Source of the DNA: Mallotus nudiflorus
Lineage: Eukaryota; Streptophyta; Magnoliopsida; Malpighiales; Euphorbiaceae
NCBI GenBank assembly: GCA_947683625.1
Contig: CANTUR010000195.1
Coordinates: 1,426,001-1,490,000 of the forward strand
Direction of reading: 5' to 3'
DNA: 64,000 nucleotides
The position numbers and the translations under genes are program-made. Positions 45,331 through 57,199 of this stretch are shown here, in pieces; the stretch's first letter is position 1, and every line of letters starts with the position of its first letter. Under the pieces are notes generated by a model, which ran no database searches, was not told the DNA's origin, and was given only the letters and a program-made list of their open reading frames with translations.

Positions 45331-46240
45331 GGTAATATTTGCTTGGACTTATGAGGATATGCTAGGTTTAGACAGGGAAATTGCAGAGCATCATATTCCT
45401 ACTCATCCAAAAATTAAACCTGTCAAACATAAACTATGTAGGCTAAGACTATAGTGGACTGAAAAGATAAGGGAGGAAATTGCTAAACAAATCTAGGCTA
45501 ACTTTCTAGAAGTAGTAGCTTATCCTCAATGGGTAGTAAACATAGTGTCAATACCCAAGGAAGATGGTAAGGTATGTATGTGTGTATATTTTGGGGATCT
45601 AAATAAAGCATGTCCAAAGATGACTTCCCTTTACCCCACATTGATGTAATAGTAGATAGCACTGCATATAGTGTAATGTACTCCTTCATGGATGGGTTCT
45701 CTAGGTACAATCAAATAATGATGGCAGTTATGCATAAGATCAAGATAATTTTCATCATATAATAGCGGACATATTGCTACACGGTTATGCCTTTCGGGTT
45801 GAAAAATATAGGTGTAACATATCAAAGGATTAGCCACTGCTCTTTTCCATGACATGATGCATAAGGAAGTGGAGGTATATGTGAATGATATGATGGTTAA
45901 GTCAAAAACAAGAGAGAGACACTTTGAAGCTCTTGATAAGTTCTTGGCTAGAATTGAGAGGTACAATCTGAGGCTCAACACAAAGAAGTGAATTTTGGGG
46001 GTTACTTCATGAAAATTATTAAGGCATATAGTTAGTAGCCAAGGAATTGAAATGGATCCAAATAAAGTGAAAGCTATTTAGGAAATTCCAACACCAAAGA
46101 TAGAGAAAGAAGTGAGAGGATTCATTGGCAAGTTACAATATAGTAGGTTTATCACAAAGCTTAATAATATTTGTGACCCTATCTTTAAACTCTTAGGAAA
46201 AAACCAGCCAGTGAAGTGGAATGATGATTGTAATAAGGAA
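45331..46240 (+). pseudogene. Element A reverse transcriptase, truncated
   Basis: FAWTYEDMLGLD, EHHIPTHPKIKPVKHKL, then broken frames PQWVVNIVSIPKEDGKVCM, LNKACPK, YSFMDGFSRYNQIMMAV, MPFGLKN, EVEVYVNDMMVKSKT (YVND in place of YVDD) and FEALDKFLARIERYNLRLN. It stops at KNQPVKWNDDCNK, where the LTR joins. The Asp-to-Asn change hits a catalytic residue. Confidence 0.85.
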
Positions 46241-48104
46241 TTTTCTTTTTCAGGCTGCATAAGCAAAATGCCAATTGGCACTTAGCTAATGCCAACTGGC
46301 ATTCACCTAATGCAAATCGGCATTAGCCAAATGTCAATCAGCATTTGCTTAATGCTAATCGGCATTAGCAAAATGTCGATCGACATTACGTAATATTTTC
46401 AATTTTTTAGTATATTCTGTCATTTTTTAGTATTTTTTTATTAATTGATTTGTTGAAAATTAATTTTGAATATTTTCTTAAAATATAATTGTGGTTTTAT
46501 GTGTTCAAAATGCGTAAAAGTTTTTAAAAATTTAGAGATCCATTTACAGGTCTCTACTTTAAAAAGCCAAAGACTGCATGAGTGAGGCCCCCAGCTCCTG
46601 ACTGTGTAGAAACCCTAAAAATCACACTAAAAATAGTTCTCTTCACTATACAAAAAGTACGCTTTTTTGTTTCAATAGTCGAGAAATCAATAAACGAAGA
46701 GCTAATTCTCAAAATGGTGATAATCGCAATCTGAGGGACCATCAAAGAGCTATGCACAGCATCTTATTTCCATTTTCTCCTGTCTTTTCATTTTCTTTTT
46801 AATTTAATTTGCTTTGATTATTATTTGATTTCCTTTTTAATTTAATTTCATTTAATTATTACTTTGTTATTTTACTCACTTGGCTAATGTGATTTCTGTG
46901 TTTTTTTTTGTGTTTTCCTTTTGGAATCCAATTGGGGATTGATGAGGTCATTGCTAGATATCTAGAAATCAAATAAAAGATTTATGGAATGTCATGGATT
47001 CTAAACTATGATTACATTTTAGGGTTTGATGTTTCTATGTTTATTATTTTTCTGTGTGTTTTATGTGTTAATTAATTTGGGTTTGTAATTAATTTTAATT
47101 TCTAGTACATAAAATATTGTAATAACCCCAGTAGTGGGAATAGTAAAATTTTACTTTTTTGGTTATAAAATGAATTAGTAATTTAGGTTTAATTGTGTAA
47201 AAATCAATTAAAATCAATGATGGTAGTAGTAACTTAAGGTTTGCATGTAAATTTATTTAGCCTTTTAGAAAATCACTAAAATGTATGTTTGATCTATTTT
47301 TTGTGTTTTATTTGTTTTGGGCTTATTTTTTTATGTTTATATCCTTTTAGGCCCCAAGCCCATGTTAAGTCTAAACCCACTTAAAAAAAGACTTAAAAAA
47401 TGGTTTATTTTAATTAATTAAAATCAATTTAGACCTATTAGATTAATTTAGACTTAGCTCAGCCCATTTAATTTTATTTCCTTTAAAATAAATAGACTTA
47501 GGCCTATAATTTACTTAAAATAAAATCAAGTTAGACTAGGCCCACTTATAAAATCCAATTTCTTTAAAACTTATAGATTTAGGCCCACCTTTAGATAATT
47601 AATATCAATAAACTTAAGCTCACAAACTAATAACATTGTAGGTCCACCTTTAGTTCATTTTCATTTGTAAATAAAAATTATAAATCTATCTTACTTTTAA
47701 TAAAATTAACCTTGTTTAGACTTAAGGACGATGCGCTTGAATGCATTTTTTATGTGTGATTTTATTGACTAGATGCCTTAGGGTTAGATGGATGTTCAAA
47801 TAGCGTTTAATAAAATTGCATGTAACTAGAGAATGATGTAATAATTTATAAAGTAATTCTAAATGAACACGAGACTAAAAGAAGTTAGTATTCCATTCCC
47901 AGAATCTCCAGGTTGTGGTGCTAGCTTTGTTTTAGAGAATTGAGTACCACCTTTCGATTTGTCCCAGTTATTACTTTGGTTGGCAACTCTTCATCTCCAC
48001 GCCATGCCTTTGTGAAAATGGTTAGTTTATTCTCTAGTGCCCTGAGCCTAAACAATGTCACAATTGCTAAAATCTTTGATGCGCGCTAAACTTCACCATC
48101 TACA
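46241..48104 (+). repeat. Element A 3' LTR, 5'-truncated
   Basis: Collinear with 38867-40724, ends CACCATCTACA. The palindrome array at 46262-46392 has six units, twice the number in the 5' LTR. Followed by TSD ATAGC. Confidence 0.9.
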
Positions 48105-48960
48105 ATAGCCCTCATTTCTCATCCAGTAATGTTAGTTATGCCAGTCGACTTTTCATCAATTGGCACTCGAGGATCTTAGACTTTAAGAGAACCTATAGTG
48201 ATCGAATCTTGACATCTATTGGCAACACAGCTTCATACCCATACACTAAGGAATATAGAGTGACCCCTATTGATGTTCTGGCAGTAGTTCTATATCCCCA
48301 TATTGCAAACTGAAAGTAATTTGCCCAATCCCAGTAATTCTCCATCATTTTGACTAGGATTCTCTTCACATTTTTATTCATAACTTCTACTGAACTATTC
48401 GCCTGTGGCATGTATGAAGATGATATGGGATGCTTGATTTTATAGTCTCTTAATAGTGCAACCATCTATGCTCAAAATTGAACACCATTATCAGTAACAA
48501 TATGATGTGGTAGCCCATATTTGTAGATTATATCCTTCTCAATAAATCTTGACATTTGCTTCTAGCCAACAGTAGTATAGGACTCAGCTTCAACCCATTT
48601 AGAGAGATAGTCTATTGCCATGATAATGTATCAATAACCATTCAATGCTCTTAGCCTTATCTCTCCTATAAGATCAATTCCCCAAACTACAAATAGCCAA
48701 GGAGGAGTCATTCCCTAAAGATCCATAGACGAAAAATGGCTCATGTCCCTATAAGCTTGGCAGTTGTGGCACATTTTTATGAACTTAACATAATTTGTTT
48801 CCATGGTAATCCAAAAATAACCTTGATGAGCTATTTTCTTTACTGTGATTATCCTATTCATATGTGGCCCACACACTCCTTCATGGATTGCTTCCATAAT
48901 TTTTCAGGATTCATCTTTATAAACACATCTCAAGTGAACTTCAGTCAATATTCTCTTATA
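48105..48960 (-). pseudogene. M2 integrase, zinc-binding and catalytic core
   Basis: The zinc part reads EAIHEGVCGPHMNRIITVKK, IKMCHNCQAYRD (48715-48897). The core follows: GIDLIGEI (first Asp), VTDNGVQF (second Asp), then PQANSSVEVMNKNVKRILVK (catalytic Glu) and YRTTARTSIGVTLYSLVYG (48193-48465). All three DDE residues are present, but stops between the blocks inactivate it. Ends at LDEK where A is inserted. Confidence 0.88.
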
Positions 48961-49159
48961 CAACATCCTATTATAGCTGATAAACTATCGCATTCACAAA
49001 GACATCTATCTCGTTTCCAAGTATAGCTGCAAGTTATAAAACTAAGGCCTCTTAGTGGCATCCACTAACATCACCCTTATTTCTTCATAGAAAGGGTTTT
49101 GGGACATCACTACTATTAGAGGCTTAACCTCTATTTATTTCCCACTTTCCCATATAAAA

Positions 49160-49545
49160 GCTAGAGTAGCTAGGGCATTAGCTATCTTGTCCTCTTCTCT
49201 TGGTAGATGAATAAATTTACACTGAGTAAAGGATAATGAAATAGTAGCCAAATAATCCCAATACAGATGCAACATGTCTTCCTTTACTTCCTACTCATTA
49301 GAAGCCTATTTCACAACTAACATAGAATCCCTATATGCAGTAACATCCCCTACCCCCACACTATGCAATGCTTCTAAACTAAAGATGCAAGCCTCATATT
49401 CTGCTTTATTGTTTGTTACCTCAAATTTAAGTCTTTTCACCATCAAGATCATTTCCCTTTCTGGCATGATCAGGATTATACCAATACTAGCCCCTTTATT
49501 GTTGACATCTCCATCAAGGTACATTTTCCATCCTTGTACCTTTAT
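49160..49545 (-). pseudogene. M2 second RNase H (aRNH)
   Basis: 49306-49524 reads MYLDGDVNNKGASIGIILIM, VTNNKAEYEACIFSLEAL and AYRDSMLVVK. Farther on, FIHLPREEDKIANALATL has Asn where the fourth catalytic Asp should be. Confidence 0.8.
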
Positions 49546-49619
49546 TACCCCCAGATCTTCAGTAGGAAATTCCAGCTCCCATTCTTATTCATTAACTACT
49601 AGATTTTAAGCCAAAAAGT

Positions 49620-50120
49620 CTACTACCGCCCTCCCTTTTACTACTTTCTTTGCCATATAATCTATGCCAAATTTGGTGAACACTACTAACCATTTTGGAT
49701 AGTTTTCTCATGAGTGAGGGAGTTTGTTAAAGGTACATGAGGGGATCATATTTAGAAACTACATGTACCTTATAAGATTGAAAGTAGAGCTGAAGCTTCT
49801 TTGTCACCCAGATTATAGCTAGACATGTTTTCTCTACAAGACTGTAACTGGCTTCATACTAAAGGAGCTTTTTACTTAAGTAATATAATGCATGTTTAAC
49901 ATTCCTTTCATTTTCTTGAGCTAGCATTGCCCTTATTGCATCCTTCTCAATCACCAGTTATAGGACTAAGGGCTTAACTAGCTTTGGTGGCTATAAGATC
50001 GGAGGTTTCATTAAACAATTCTTAATAGTTTCTAAAGCTTATTGACATTTATCATCCCATATCATGATTTGATCCTTCTTTAGAAGCTTCTAGATCGGTT
50101 TACAAATAATAGTTAAGTTA
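49620..50120 (-). pseudogene. M2 retroviral-type RNase H
   Basis: Broken frames between RT and aRNH, aligned by order with element B. Individual catalytic residues not legible. Confidence 0.55.
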
Positions 50121-50139
50121 ACTATGAACCTACTAATAT

Positions 50140-50900
50140 ACTCCAAGCACCTCATGAACCCTCTGACTTCTTTTTCATTCTTTATCATAGGCATTTCTCT
50201 AATCACCTTAACCTTATCTAGGTCCACTTATATTCCTTTTTGACTGGCAACATGTCCCAATAGTTTACCATATGTTACCCCAAAAACACACTTCTTTGAA
50301 TTTAGTCTGAGGTTGTACTTTTCTACCCTTGCTAAGAACTTGTATAGAGCCTTAAAGTGCCCTTCTCTAGTTACATACTTAACCATCATATCATCTATGT
50401 ACATTTCTATCTCTTTATGGATCATATCATACAACAAAGTAGCTGCGATCCTTTGATAAGTAGCTCCTACATCTTTAGTTTGAATGGCATTACCAAATAG
50501 CAATAGATACCCCACTCAGTGGTGAAAGACATTTTCAACTTATCTATTATTGCCATCATGATCTAGTTGTATCTTGAGAACTCATCCATGAAAGAGTACA
50601 TTGCACTAGAAGCCACGCTATTGACTAATATGTCAATGTGTGGTAATGGGAAATCATCTTTCAGGCAAGCCTTGTTTAGATCTTGATAGTCTACACACAT
50701 TCTGACCCTTCCATCTTTATTAGGGACTAGGACTATATTTGCTAACCATTGAGTGTCCTCCACTACCTCCAAGAACTTTGCCCTTACCTGCTTCTCAACT
50801 TTTTCTTTAACTAAAAGAGCCCATTCTGGCCTCAGCCTCCTCTTCTTTTATTTTATTGGTGATATGTGAGGATATTTATGGATTCTATGTTTGGAGATCT
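50140..50900 (-). pseudogene. M2 reverse transcriptase
   Basis: 50563-50772: DTQWLANIVLVPNKDGRVRM, CVDYQDLNKAC, FPLPHIDILVNSVASSAMYS. 50228-50515: MYIDDMMVKYVTREGHF (YIDD box), LARVEKYNLRLNSKKCVFGV and YGKLLGHVASQKGI. One or two shifts separate the halves. Confidence 0.88.
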
Positions 50901-50999
50901 CCTTATCAATACCAGACATATCCTCATAGCCCCAAGCAAATACTTTCTATCTTTTTATTAGTGTTTCTTTCATTTTTTTCTCTCTCATCATAGGTTAGA

Positions 51000-51776
51000 T
51001 CAAAAGCAAGCATTATATTTTTAGGATGATCATTCATGCCTAAATTAAATGATTCAATTTACATGGAATTCATGTCAAACATATTCATGAAATGATTGTC
51101 ACAAATTGAATAACCATTAGGAAACACATCACACAAATAAGCAAAGTTAGACTTCATTGCATTCACTTTGGAAAGAACAAGTCATCGGTTTCAAATAAAG
51201 TAGCAAAAGAGACATCAAACTCATCATAAAAAGCATCCATGATGGAATTGAGGACATAGCTTTTGAGATCTAGCTCCTCATCCTAACCACCGATGTCCTT
51301 AAACTCTGAAGCAGTAATGTTCTCCTTAGACTCTTCCTTAGCAAGTACCAATTATTCCATAGGAACTTCCTCTGTAGTAGCTTACTTTACCCTAATTATA
51401 AACTCAGCAAAAATTTTGAATCTCGGGACCACTTCCTGAGCCATCAAAAGAGATTCTAAAGCCCCATTGTATGGACACTGGTGCCTTCCATCACTAAAGT
51501 TTCCTATAAAGCCTTGCTCTCGACCATAACCTCTTCCTCTTTCTTCTCAAGCTAATCCCATATGTTAATTTCTTTTATAGAATCATCAGTCCTCTCAAAT
51601 CCTACCCCATGCTTTAAAATGGATACCTTGCGCTCTATAAATATCGAGGTCCACTTTGGTTCTTTCCCAATTCCATGCCAGTCATGAATTTCATGTTACA
51701 CATTATATTTAAAACCTTCTCATCTATCTCATCTTCATAAATTATATAAACCTCAAAACTTGGACTTATAGGGATC
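51000..51776 (-). pseudogene. M2 acidic linker and G-patch/protease end, cut by element B
   Basis: Same linker as M1 3423-3725 (a match of CATGGAATTCATGTCAAACA and following). The M2 sequence stops in the segment coding IPISP-FEVY, at GGGATC|TATAGACACC, where the B LTR starts; M1 continues GGGATCTCTTTGGTAGC there. Confidence 0.75.
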
Positions 51777-52359
51777 TATAGACACCCAATTTCGAGATGA
51801 TGAGTTATAAATGCGACAAAAGACTCCAATGATAAAAATGTCATGAATAGGTCTTCAATACTTGAACTTTGAAACTTCAAGGGTCTAATTGCATTTTTTA
51901 AAGAAAGAATTTAATGTTTTCATTGACTAAATTACAATGCTTTTTAAGGATCTAATTGTAAAACTTAAATTCTTTCAAGGACCTTAGACCTTAGACACAA
52001 TTCCAGTCAGAATTAGACCTCTTCTGCCTGGGTTCTCAAATTTTCATGGAAAAATTGAGTCCTGATTAATCTAAAATTCTCCTAAAATTATTTTGATAAT
52101 TTTTTTAAGGAAATAAAAGTATTTTAGGAATCAATTTATAACTAGGATTTAAAGGCGTATCCCTATATAAGGAGTGTTTTGGCTCTGAAAATATGGGGGA
52201 GAAAAGAAAAAAGAGAAAGGCAAAAAAAAGAGGAGAAAAAGGAAGAAAAAAGAAAAAAGGGAATAGAGGCAAAGTAAGGACAAAAGGAAGAAAAAATGAG
52301 GCAGAGCAGAAAAAAAAATAAGAGAAAAAAGAAAGAAAAAAACAAGAAGAAAAAAGAGG

Positions 52360-52390
<31 letters not shown>

Positions 52391-53906
52391 AAAATCTTAT
52401 TCTCTACAAAAATTATTTTGCTTAATTGCTTAAATAAAGATCTTTAGAGAATTTTCGAAGAACAAGATTCGAAGACCTATCAAGAACGGTGATTTTACAA
52501 AATCTGAGGAGCACTCCATTAATATCATCCATAAGCATCATCTTCTCCTTATCTTATATTATTTGATTTATTTCTTTTTTTTTATTTTACTGATTTTTAA
52601 TTTTGTTTTATTATTGTTATAATTTATTCACTAATCATAATTTTTGTTCTTTTTTTATGGTGATTATGGAGGACTAAACTCATGGGAAGTCCATAGGATA
52701 CCATAAGACCTTGTAGAGATATAGCTTTTAGGGTATTTTATTATTTATTATTTATTATTTATTATTTAATTTCTTTATTTTATTTATGTTTTTGGGGTTG
52801 TTTAATTATTTTTATTATTATTTTCTATTGATTATTGTAATAGCCCCAATAGTGGGAATAGTAAAATTGTGTGTGGTTGCTTGCTTATTTTAATTAATTG
52901 GTTAGTAAAATTAGGGTTTCAATTGAGTAATTAATTGAGATCAATTGTGGAAGTAGATTAATTTAGGTTGCATGTTAATGAAAATTAGGATTTTTTAGAA
53001 GAATTAATTTAATTAGTTGTTTGATCTTTTATTTAATTGTTTTAATATGTTTTATTTGTTTTTTGGGCTTGTTTATTTATTTTTATGTGTTTTGGGCCTT
53101 AAGCCCATATAAGATTCTAATCCACTTAAAGAAATTTAATTTTTTTTATGTTTCATTAATTAAAATGCATTTTAGGCCCATAATTAATTAAATTTAGGGT
53201 AGAGATAATTTAGGCCCATTTAGTAAATTAGACATAGGCCCACCTAATTTAATTTAATTTAATTCAATTTAATTAGACTTAGCTCATTAAATTAAAGTCA
53301 TTTCATAATTTATAGATTTAAGATCACCTTAGCATTAAAACATGTAGAATTAGGCCCACTAATTTAAATCCCTCAATAATTTGTAGGCCCATTTTTACAA
53401 TTAAAATAAATAGACTTAGGTTCATCTAATTAAATTTAAAAGGATTTAGTCTTTAAGCTCACTTATCAAAAATATTTAGATTTAGCTCATTTAATTAAAA
53501 TTCATGTATATTAGACTAACTTAGGGATTATATGTTTGATTGAATGCATTATTTACTTGTATTTTCATAACTAGTTTTTCTTGGAGTTAATTGCTAAAAT
53601 AAGGGTTTATATGAAATTGCATGTAAATAGAGTATAATATAGTAATTCATAAAGTAATCCTAAAAGAACACAAGACTGAAAAAAGTTGGTATTCCATATC
53701 CATAATCTCCTGGTTATAGTGCTAGCTTTCTTTTAGGGAATCGATTACCTCCTTTTTTATTTGTCCTAGTTATTATCCTAGGTGGTGACTCCTCATCTCC
53801 ACTCTATGTCTTTGTGATAATGGTTAGTGTGTTCTCTAGAGCTCTAAGCTCAAATAGTGTCATGGTTGCTAAAATCTTGGACGTGCGCTAAACCCCACCA
53901 TTTATA
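51777..53906 (+). repeat. Element B 5' LTR
   Basis: 2130 bp, TATAGACACCCAATTTCGAG...CACCATTTATA. Promoter-like TATATAA at 52164-52170. A ~200-bp purine run at 52196-52397. The first ~1135 bp match 1-1150 inverted. Only about one palindromic unit near 51985 remains, where the 1-1150 copy has five. Confidence 0.9.
52164..52170 (+). promoter_or_regulatory. Putative TATA box of element B LTR
   Basis: TATATAA in CCCTATATAAGGAGTG, conserved as CTCCTTATATAGG (inverted) at 687-699 in the other copy. Confidence 0.6.
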
Positions 53907-53907
53907 A

Positions 53908-53924
53908 TTGCGACTCCATTAGGG
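53908..53924 (+). other. Element B primer-binding site
   Basis: TTGCGACTCCATTAGGG, the same site as in A and M1 with one substitution. Confidence 0.75.
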
Positions 53925-54700
53925 ATAAGAGATACTGATTCTACTTGTGTTCTTTAGAATTATTTTATTCTTACATTCATTTTGCATGTCCCTATTAATC
54001 GATGGTGTCAATTTATGGTTGCATGATTCCACTAACTTTATGGGATTGTAAATTGGCTAACCATCACTCTTAGCCTTAACTCGGTTCAAGAGAGATTATT
54101 GGGCTCATTTGACCAGAGCCTGTAACCCAAGTCCTTAAAGGGGGTAGTCTTCTCTTGAGTTTACAAAGGATGCTGGCCCCCTCTAACCTTGGCCTGTGAC
54201 TCAAGTCTTAAAGGAGGGCATCTTGCTAAAGGAACCTTGAACTTTTTACTAGACCCTAACCACATATAATGGCTTAGTTATTTCCCCTAGGATCTACCCA
54301 AATTGCTTATGAATGTTGCCATGAGGTATTTCTATCTTTAAAGGCCCAAGCCTATACTTTAAAAGCCCATCAAGACTAATAAAGATTGGACTATGCTTTT
54401 ATAACTAGAAATACTATTTCTATGCTTTACTATTTTGAGAGATTTGGCATGCACATTGGTCCCTGATATCCCCTATTGATATTAAGACCAAGACCAAAAA
54501 TCCTAAGAAAATAGACTTACCATTGAATATGTGTGTGGGAGGAATAAGGTTGGAAGGATGTATGTATACCTAACTTATTACTTGCTACATGTTGCATAGA
54601 ACATGCATCATGCATACATGCATCTCATGCATCATTCTAACATTTATCTTTTAGCCATCATAGATTCATCTGGGTGTTCCTATGTTTGGAGTCGAAAGGG
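53925..54700 (+). other. Element B leader
   Basis: Non-coding, parallels A 40742-41659 with one copy of the block that is duplicated there. Confidence 0.7.
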
Positions 54701-56230
54701 TGGTAGACTAGTGAGAATTGATTTGAGTCTACAATCGATTGCAAAAGAGATCCTTAGCAGACTGGAAAGGAGTCCTATTAACCCACTCTACCTAGAAGCT
54801 GCACAACTGACATAACCTGAAGAAATGGAACAACATAAAGGAGGAAATTAAACCTTAAAGGATGTCAAAGAAGCATTGATGGATGACATGAGGGCGATGA
54901 TGAAAGATGAGTTAAGATAAGCTTTGGTCGGATTGATGCCACCATCTGTTGCTGCTACACCTCCTGTGGCCAATCCACCTGCTGTCGGTACACTACCTAC
55001 TAATAATGACAATGTTGGGGAATGAAACTTGAGGATGTTGAGAGTTATATGGTTGAAAAGGAAACAAGGGCATCACTTGAGCAAGTTCAAGAGATGGAAT
55101 CCAAGCAGATGAAAGCACCAACTTAGAAAATGTCCAAGATGGAGGAATTAATGAGAGGACAAGGCATCGGATACTCATTTTATTTTGATGATATGATGCA
55201 ATTCAAGGAGGATAAATTGCCTAACAAATTTAGGATGCCACAGCTGCATAAGTTTGATGGTACTGAGGACCTGAGAATTCACCATAGTCAATACACAACT
55301 ACCATGAGCACCACTAAGGCTCCTTTGTCCGTAGTTACCAAGATATTTGTACTATCATTAGAGGGAATGGCTATCAATTAGTATCGTAGGTTAGAGAAGT
55401 CTATCTGTTCACATTGGAGAGAGTTATGCACTACTTTTCTAAAGTAATATGACTATAATACTAGGCTTGAAGTGTCTATCAGGGATCTAGAACTGACCAA
55501 ACTGAAGCCCAATGAGTCATTCTTGGATTTTCTAACTAGGTTCATGAATAAGGAGGATTAATGAAGAATAAGTTGGCTAAGAAGGATCAAGTTAGGATGA
55601 TAGTTAGAAACTTGCTACCTAATCTAGTTGAGAGGCTACAGATGATAAATCCCAAGACATTTGTAGATCTTTATGATGATGGGTTGCAAGCTGAAGAGAT
55701 CAAAAATGAGAAAAAGAAGGTCACTAGGAACACTAGAGTGAGAAATTACCCAATTAGGAGCACACAACAAGGAAATACTATCCAGGTTGTAGGAGTTCAT
55801 GCTATCCAACAACCCAGGAGATTCTCAAACTGCAACCAACCCTTATCCAAAGTCCTAGACTGTCTCACCCAAAAAGGCCTCCTTAGACATTTAACCCCCA
55901 CTAGACCACCAAACCCAAATCTCCCTGGCTTTGACCCAAAAAGTTACTGCAAGCTTCATCAAGTTGCTAGTCATCCAACTAATTCTTGCATACACCTTAA
56001 ACATGAAATCAAAAACCTTATAGATTTTGAAAAAATCACAAACCTTAAGAAATCAAATCCAAACCCAAACACCTAAAATAATCATTTCCCAAATTACTGA
56101 AACACCTCTAACAACTATGATGATCAACTTAGGAGTGAGTGAGGAAGAAGTGCTAAACTCTTTTAAGGATCTAAACCTTAAAGCCAATGAGAAATCTCCT
56201 AGTGCCCCTTAAAAATGTAGAAAGAGCAGA
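54700..56230 (+). pseudogene. Element B Gag with zinc knuckle
   Basis: Opens near 54700 with LSLQSIAKEILSRLERSPIN and NPLYLEAAQ. Capsid: YSFYFDDMMQFKEDKLPNKF, LHKFDGTEDLRIHHSQYTTT and LSLEGMAIN (55130-55381), then LPNLVERLQMINPKTFVDLY and DDGLQAEEIKNEKK (55561-55740). Knuckle: YCKLHQVASHPTNSCIHLKH at ~55945-56005. Stops and a shift near 55555 split it. Same domain order as A. Confidence 0.85.
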
Positions 56231-56499
56231 AGATTTGTTTGGTCAACCCTCAGGATGGGATGATGAGTTTGATGATGAAAAGCTGCTAGTCAAAAAAGAG
56301 AAATGCATGGTCAAAGTATAGAAAGATGGAAAGAAGGACTGGACTATTGGGATATTTGGTACAATTCTGATAAGGAAGAACTGAAAGATATAATGTATGG
56401 CTTGATAATCCCGAAGTCAGTTATGTTACCAAAAGTAGGAAGGGTTATAAACTAACAAATAAACTACAGAGAGGGAAGAAGCTATTTAAGGAGAAGACT

Positions 56500-57140
56500 C
56501 AGATGAACATGGTGATGACTTGATTCTTGAACAACTCAAGAAAGAAAAAGCAAATGTAAGCATTTGGGAGCTCCTGATGCACTCAAGTAGCCATAGGAAA
56601 GCTCTAGTTAAGGCTCTAGCTAAGATAAACATTGAAACTACTGCTACCCCTAAAGCAATGGTGGCCAAGGTGCTATTTCTTTCTCTGATGAGGATCTACC
56701 TATGGAAGGATGGAATCATAATAAATCTCTGTTCATTCCAGCTGAAGTAAAGGGAAAAGGACAAATTATGTGATGGTGGATGATGGGTCCACAATCAATG
56801 TTTGCCCACTATAGATCCTACCTAATCTAAGAGTGAAGCTGGAGGATTTGGTAAAGTTAGACCTTATAATCAGGGCTTATGATGATAGCACAAGGAATGT
56901 AGAGGGAAATTTTATGGCTCCTGTGAAGATTGGACATATAGAAGAAATGGTAGAATTCACTATGCTAGAAATTCTTGTTACATATGCCTTGTTGTTGGGT
57001 AGGCCTTGGTATCATGTTTTAGGAGGAGTGCCTTCCACTATAATCAAAAGGTGAAATTCCTACATGAGGGAGAGGTTGTAACTTTAGATGTGAGTATAGG
57101 CAAGACTGTGTCTGTGGTTATGGATAATCAAAAGTAGGTA
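56500..57140 (+). pseudogene. Element B aspartic protease
   Basis: LLMHSSSHRKALVKALAKIN, then after shifts VMVDDGSTINVCP (active-site Asp-Gly intact), LKLEDLVKLDLIIRAYDDST and VTYALLLGRPWYHVLGGVPS. Two frame changes make it non-functional. Confidence 0.82.
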
Positions 57141-57199
57141 GTTACTCCTCTTGGTTTCCAAATAGCCATGATCTCAAAGGGAATTGTGATAAATCAAAG

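Larger units (their letters stand above)
38695..48104 (+). mobile_element. Element A: Tat-lineage Ty3/gypsy with internal deletion
   Basis: 9410 bp: 5' LTR, primer site, leader, Gag, protease, G-patch and RT. It then jumps at ~46240 directly into a 3' LTR that lacks its first ~170 bp. RNase H, aRNH, integrase and any antisense ORF are gone. Inserted in the integrase gene of M2 with a 5-bp TSD. The LTRs are visibly diverged, so the insertion is not recent. Confidence 0.92.
48105..51776 (-). mobile_element. Element M2, middle part (integrase to linker)
   Basis: Minus-strand Tat-lineage pol. Left continuation is 38694 downwards, right continuation lies beyond element B, outside the window. Closely similar to M1 along 1153-4130 but better preserved. 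Confidence 0.9.

Noticed and set aside
52163..52345. Antisense Phe-rich ORF in the B LTR
   Set aside because: Complement of the purine run, low complexity.
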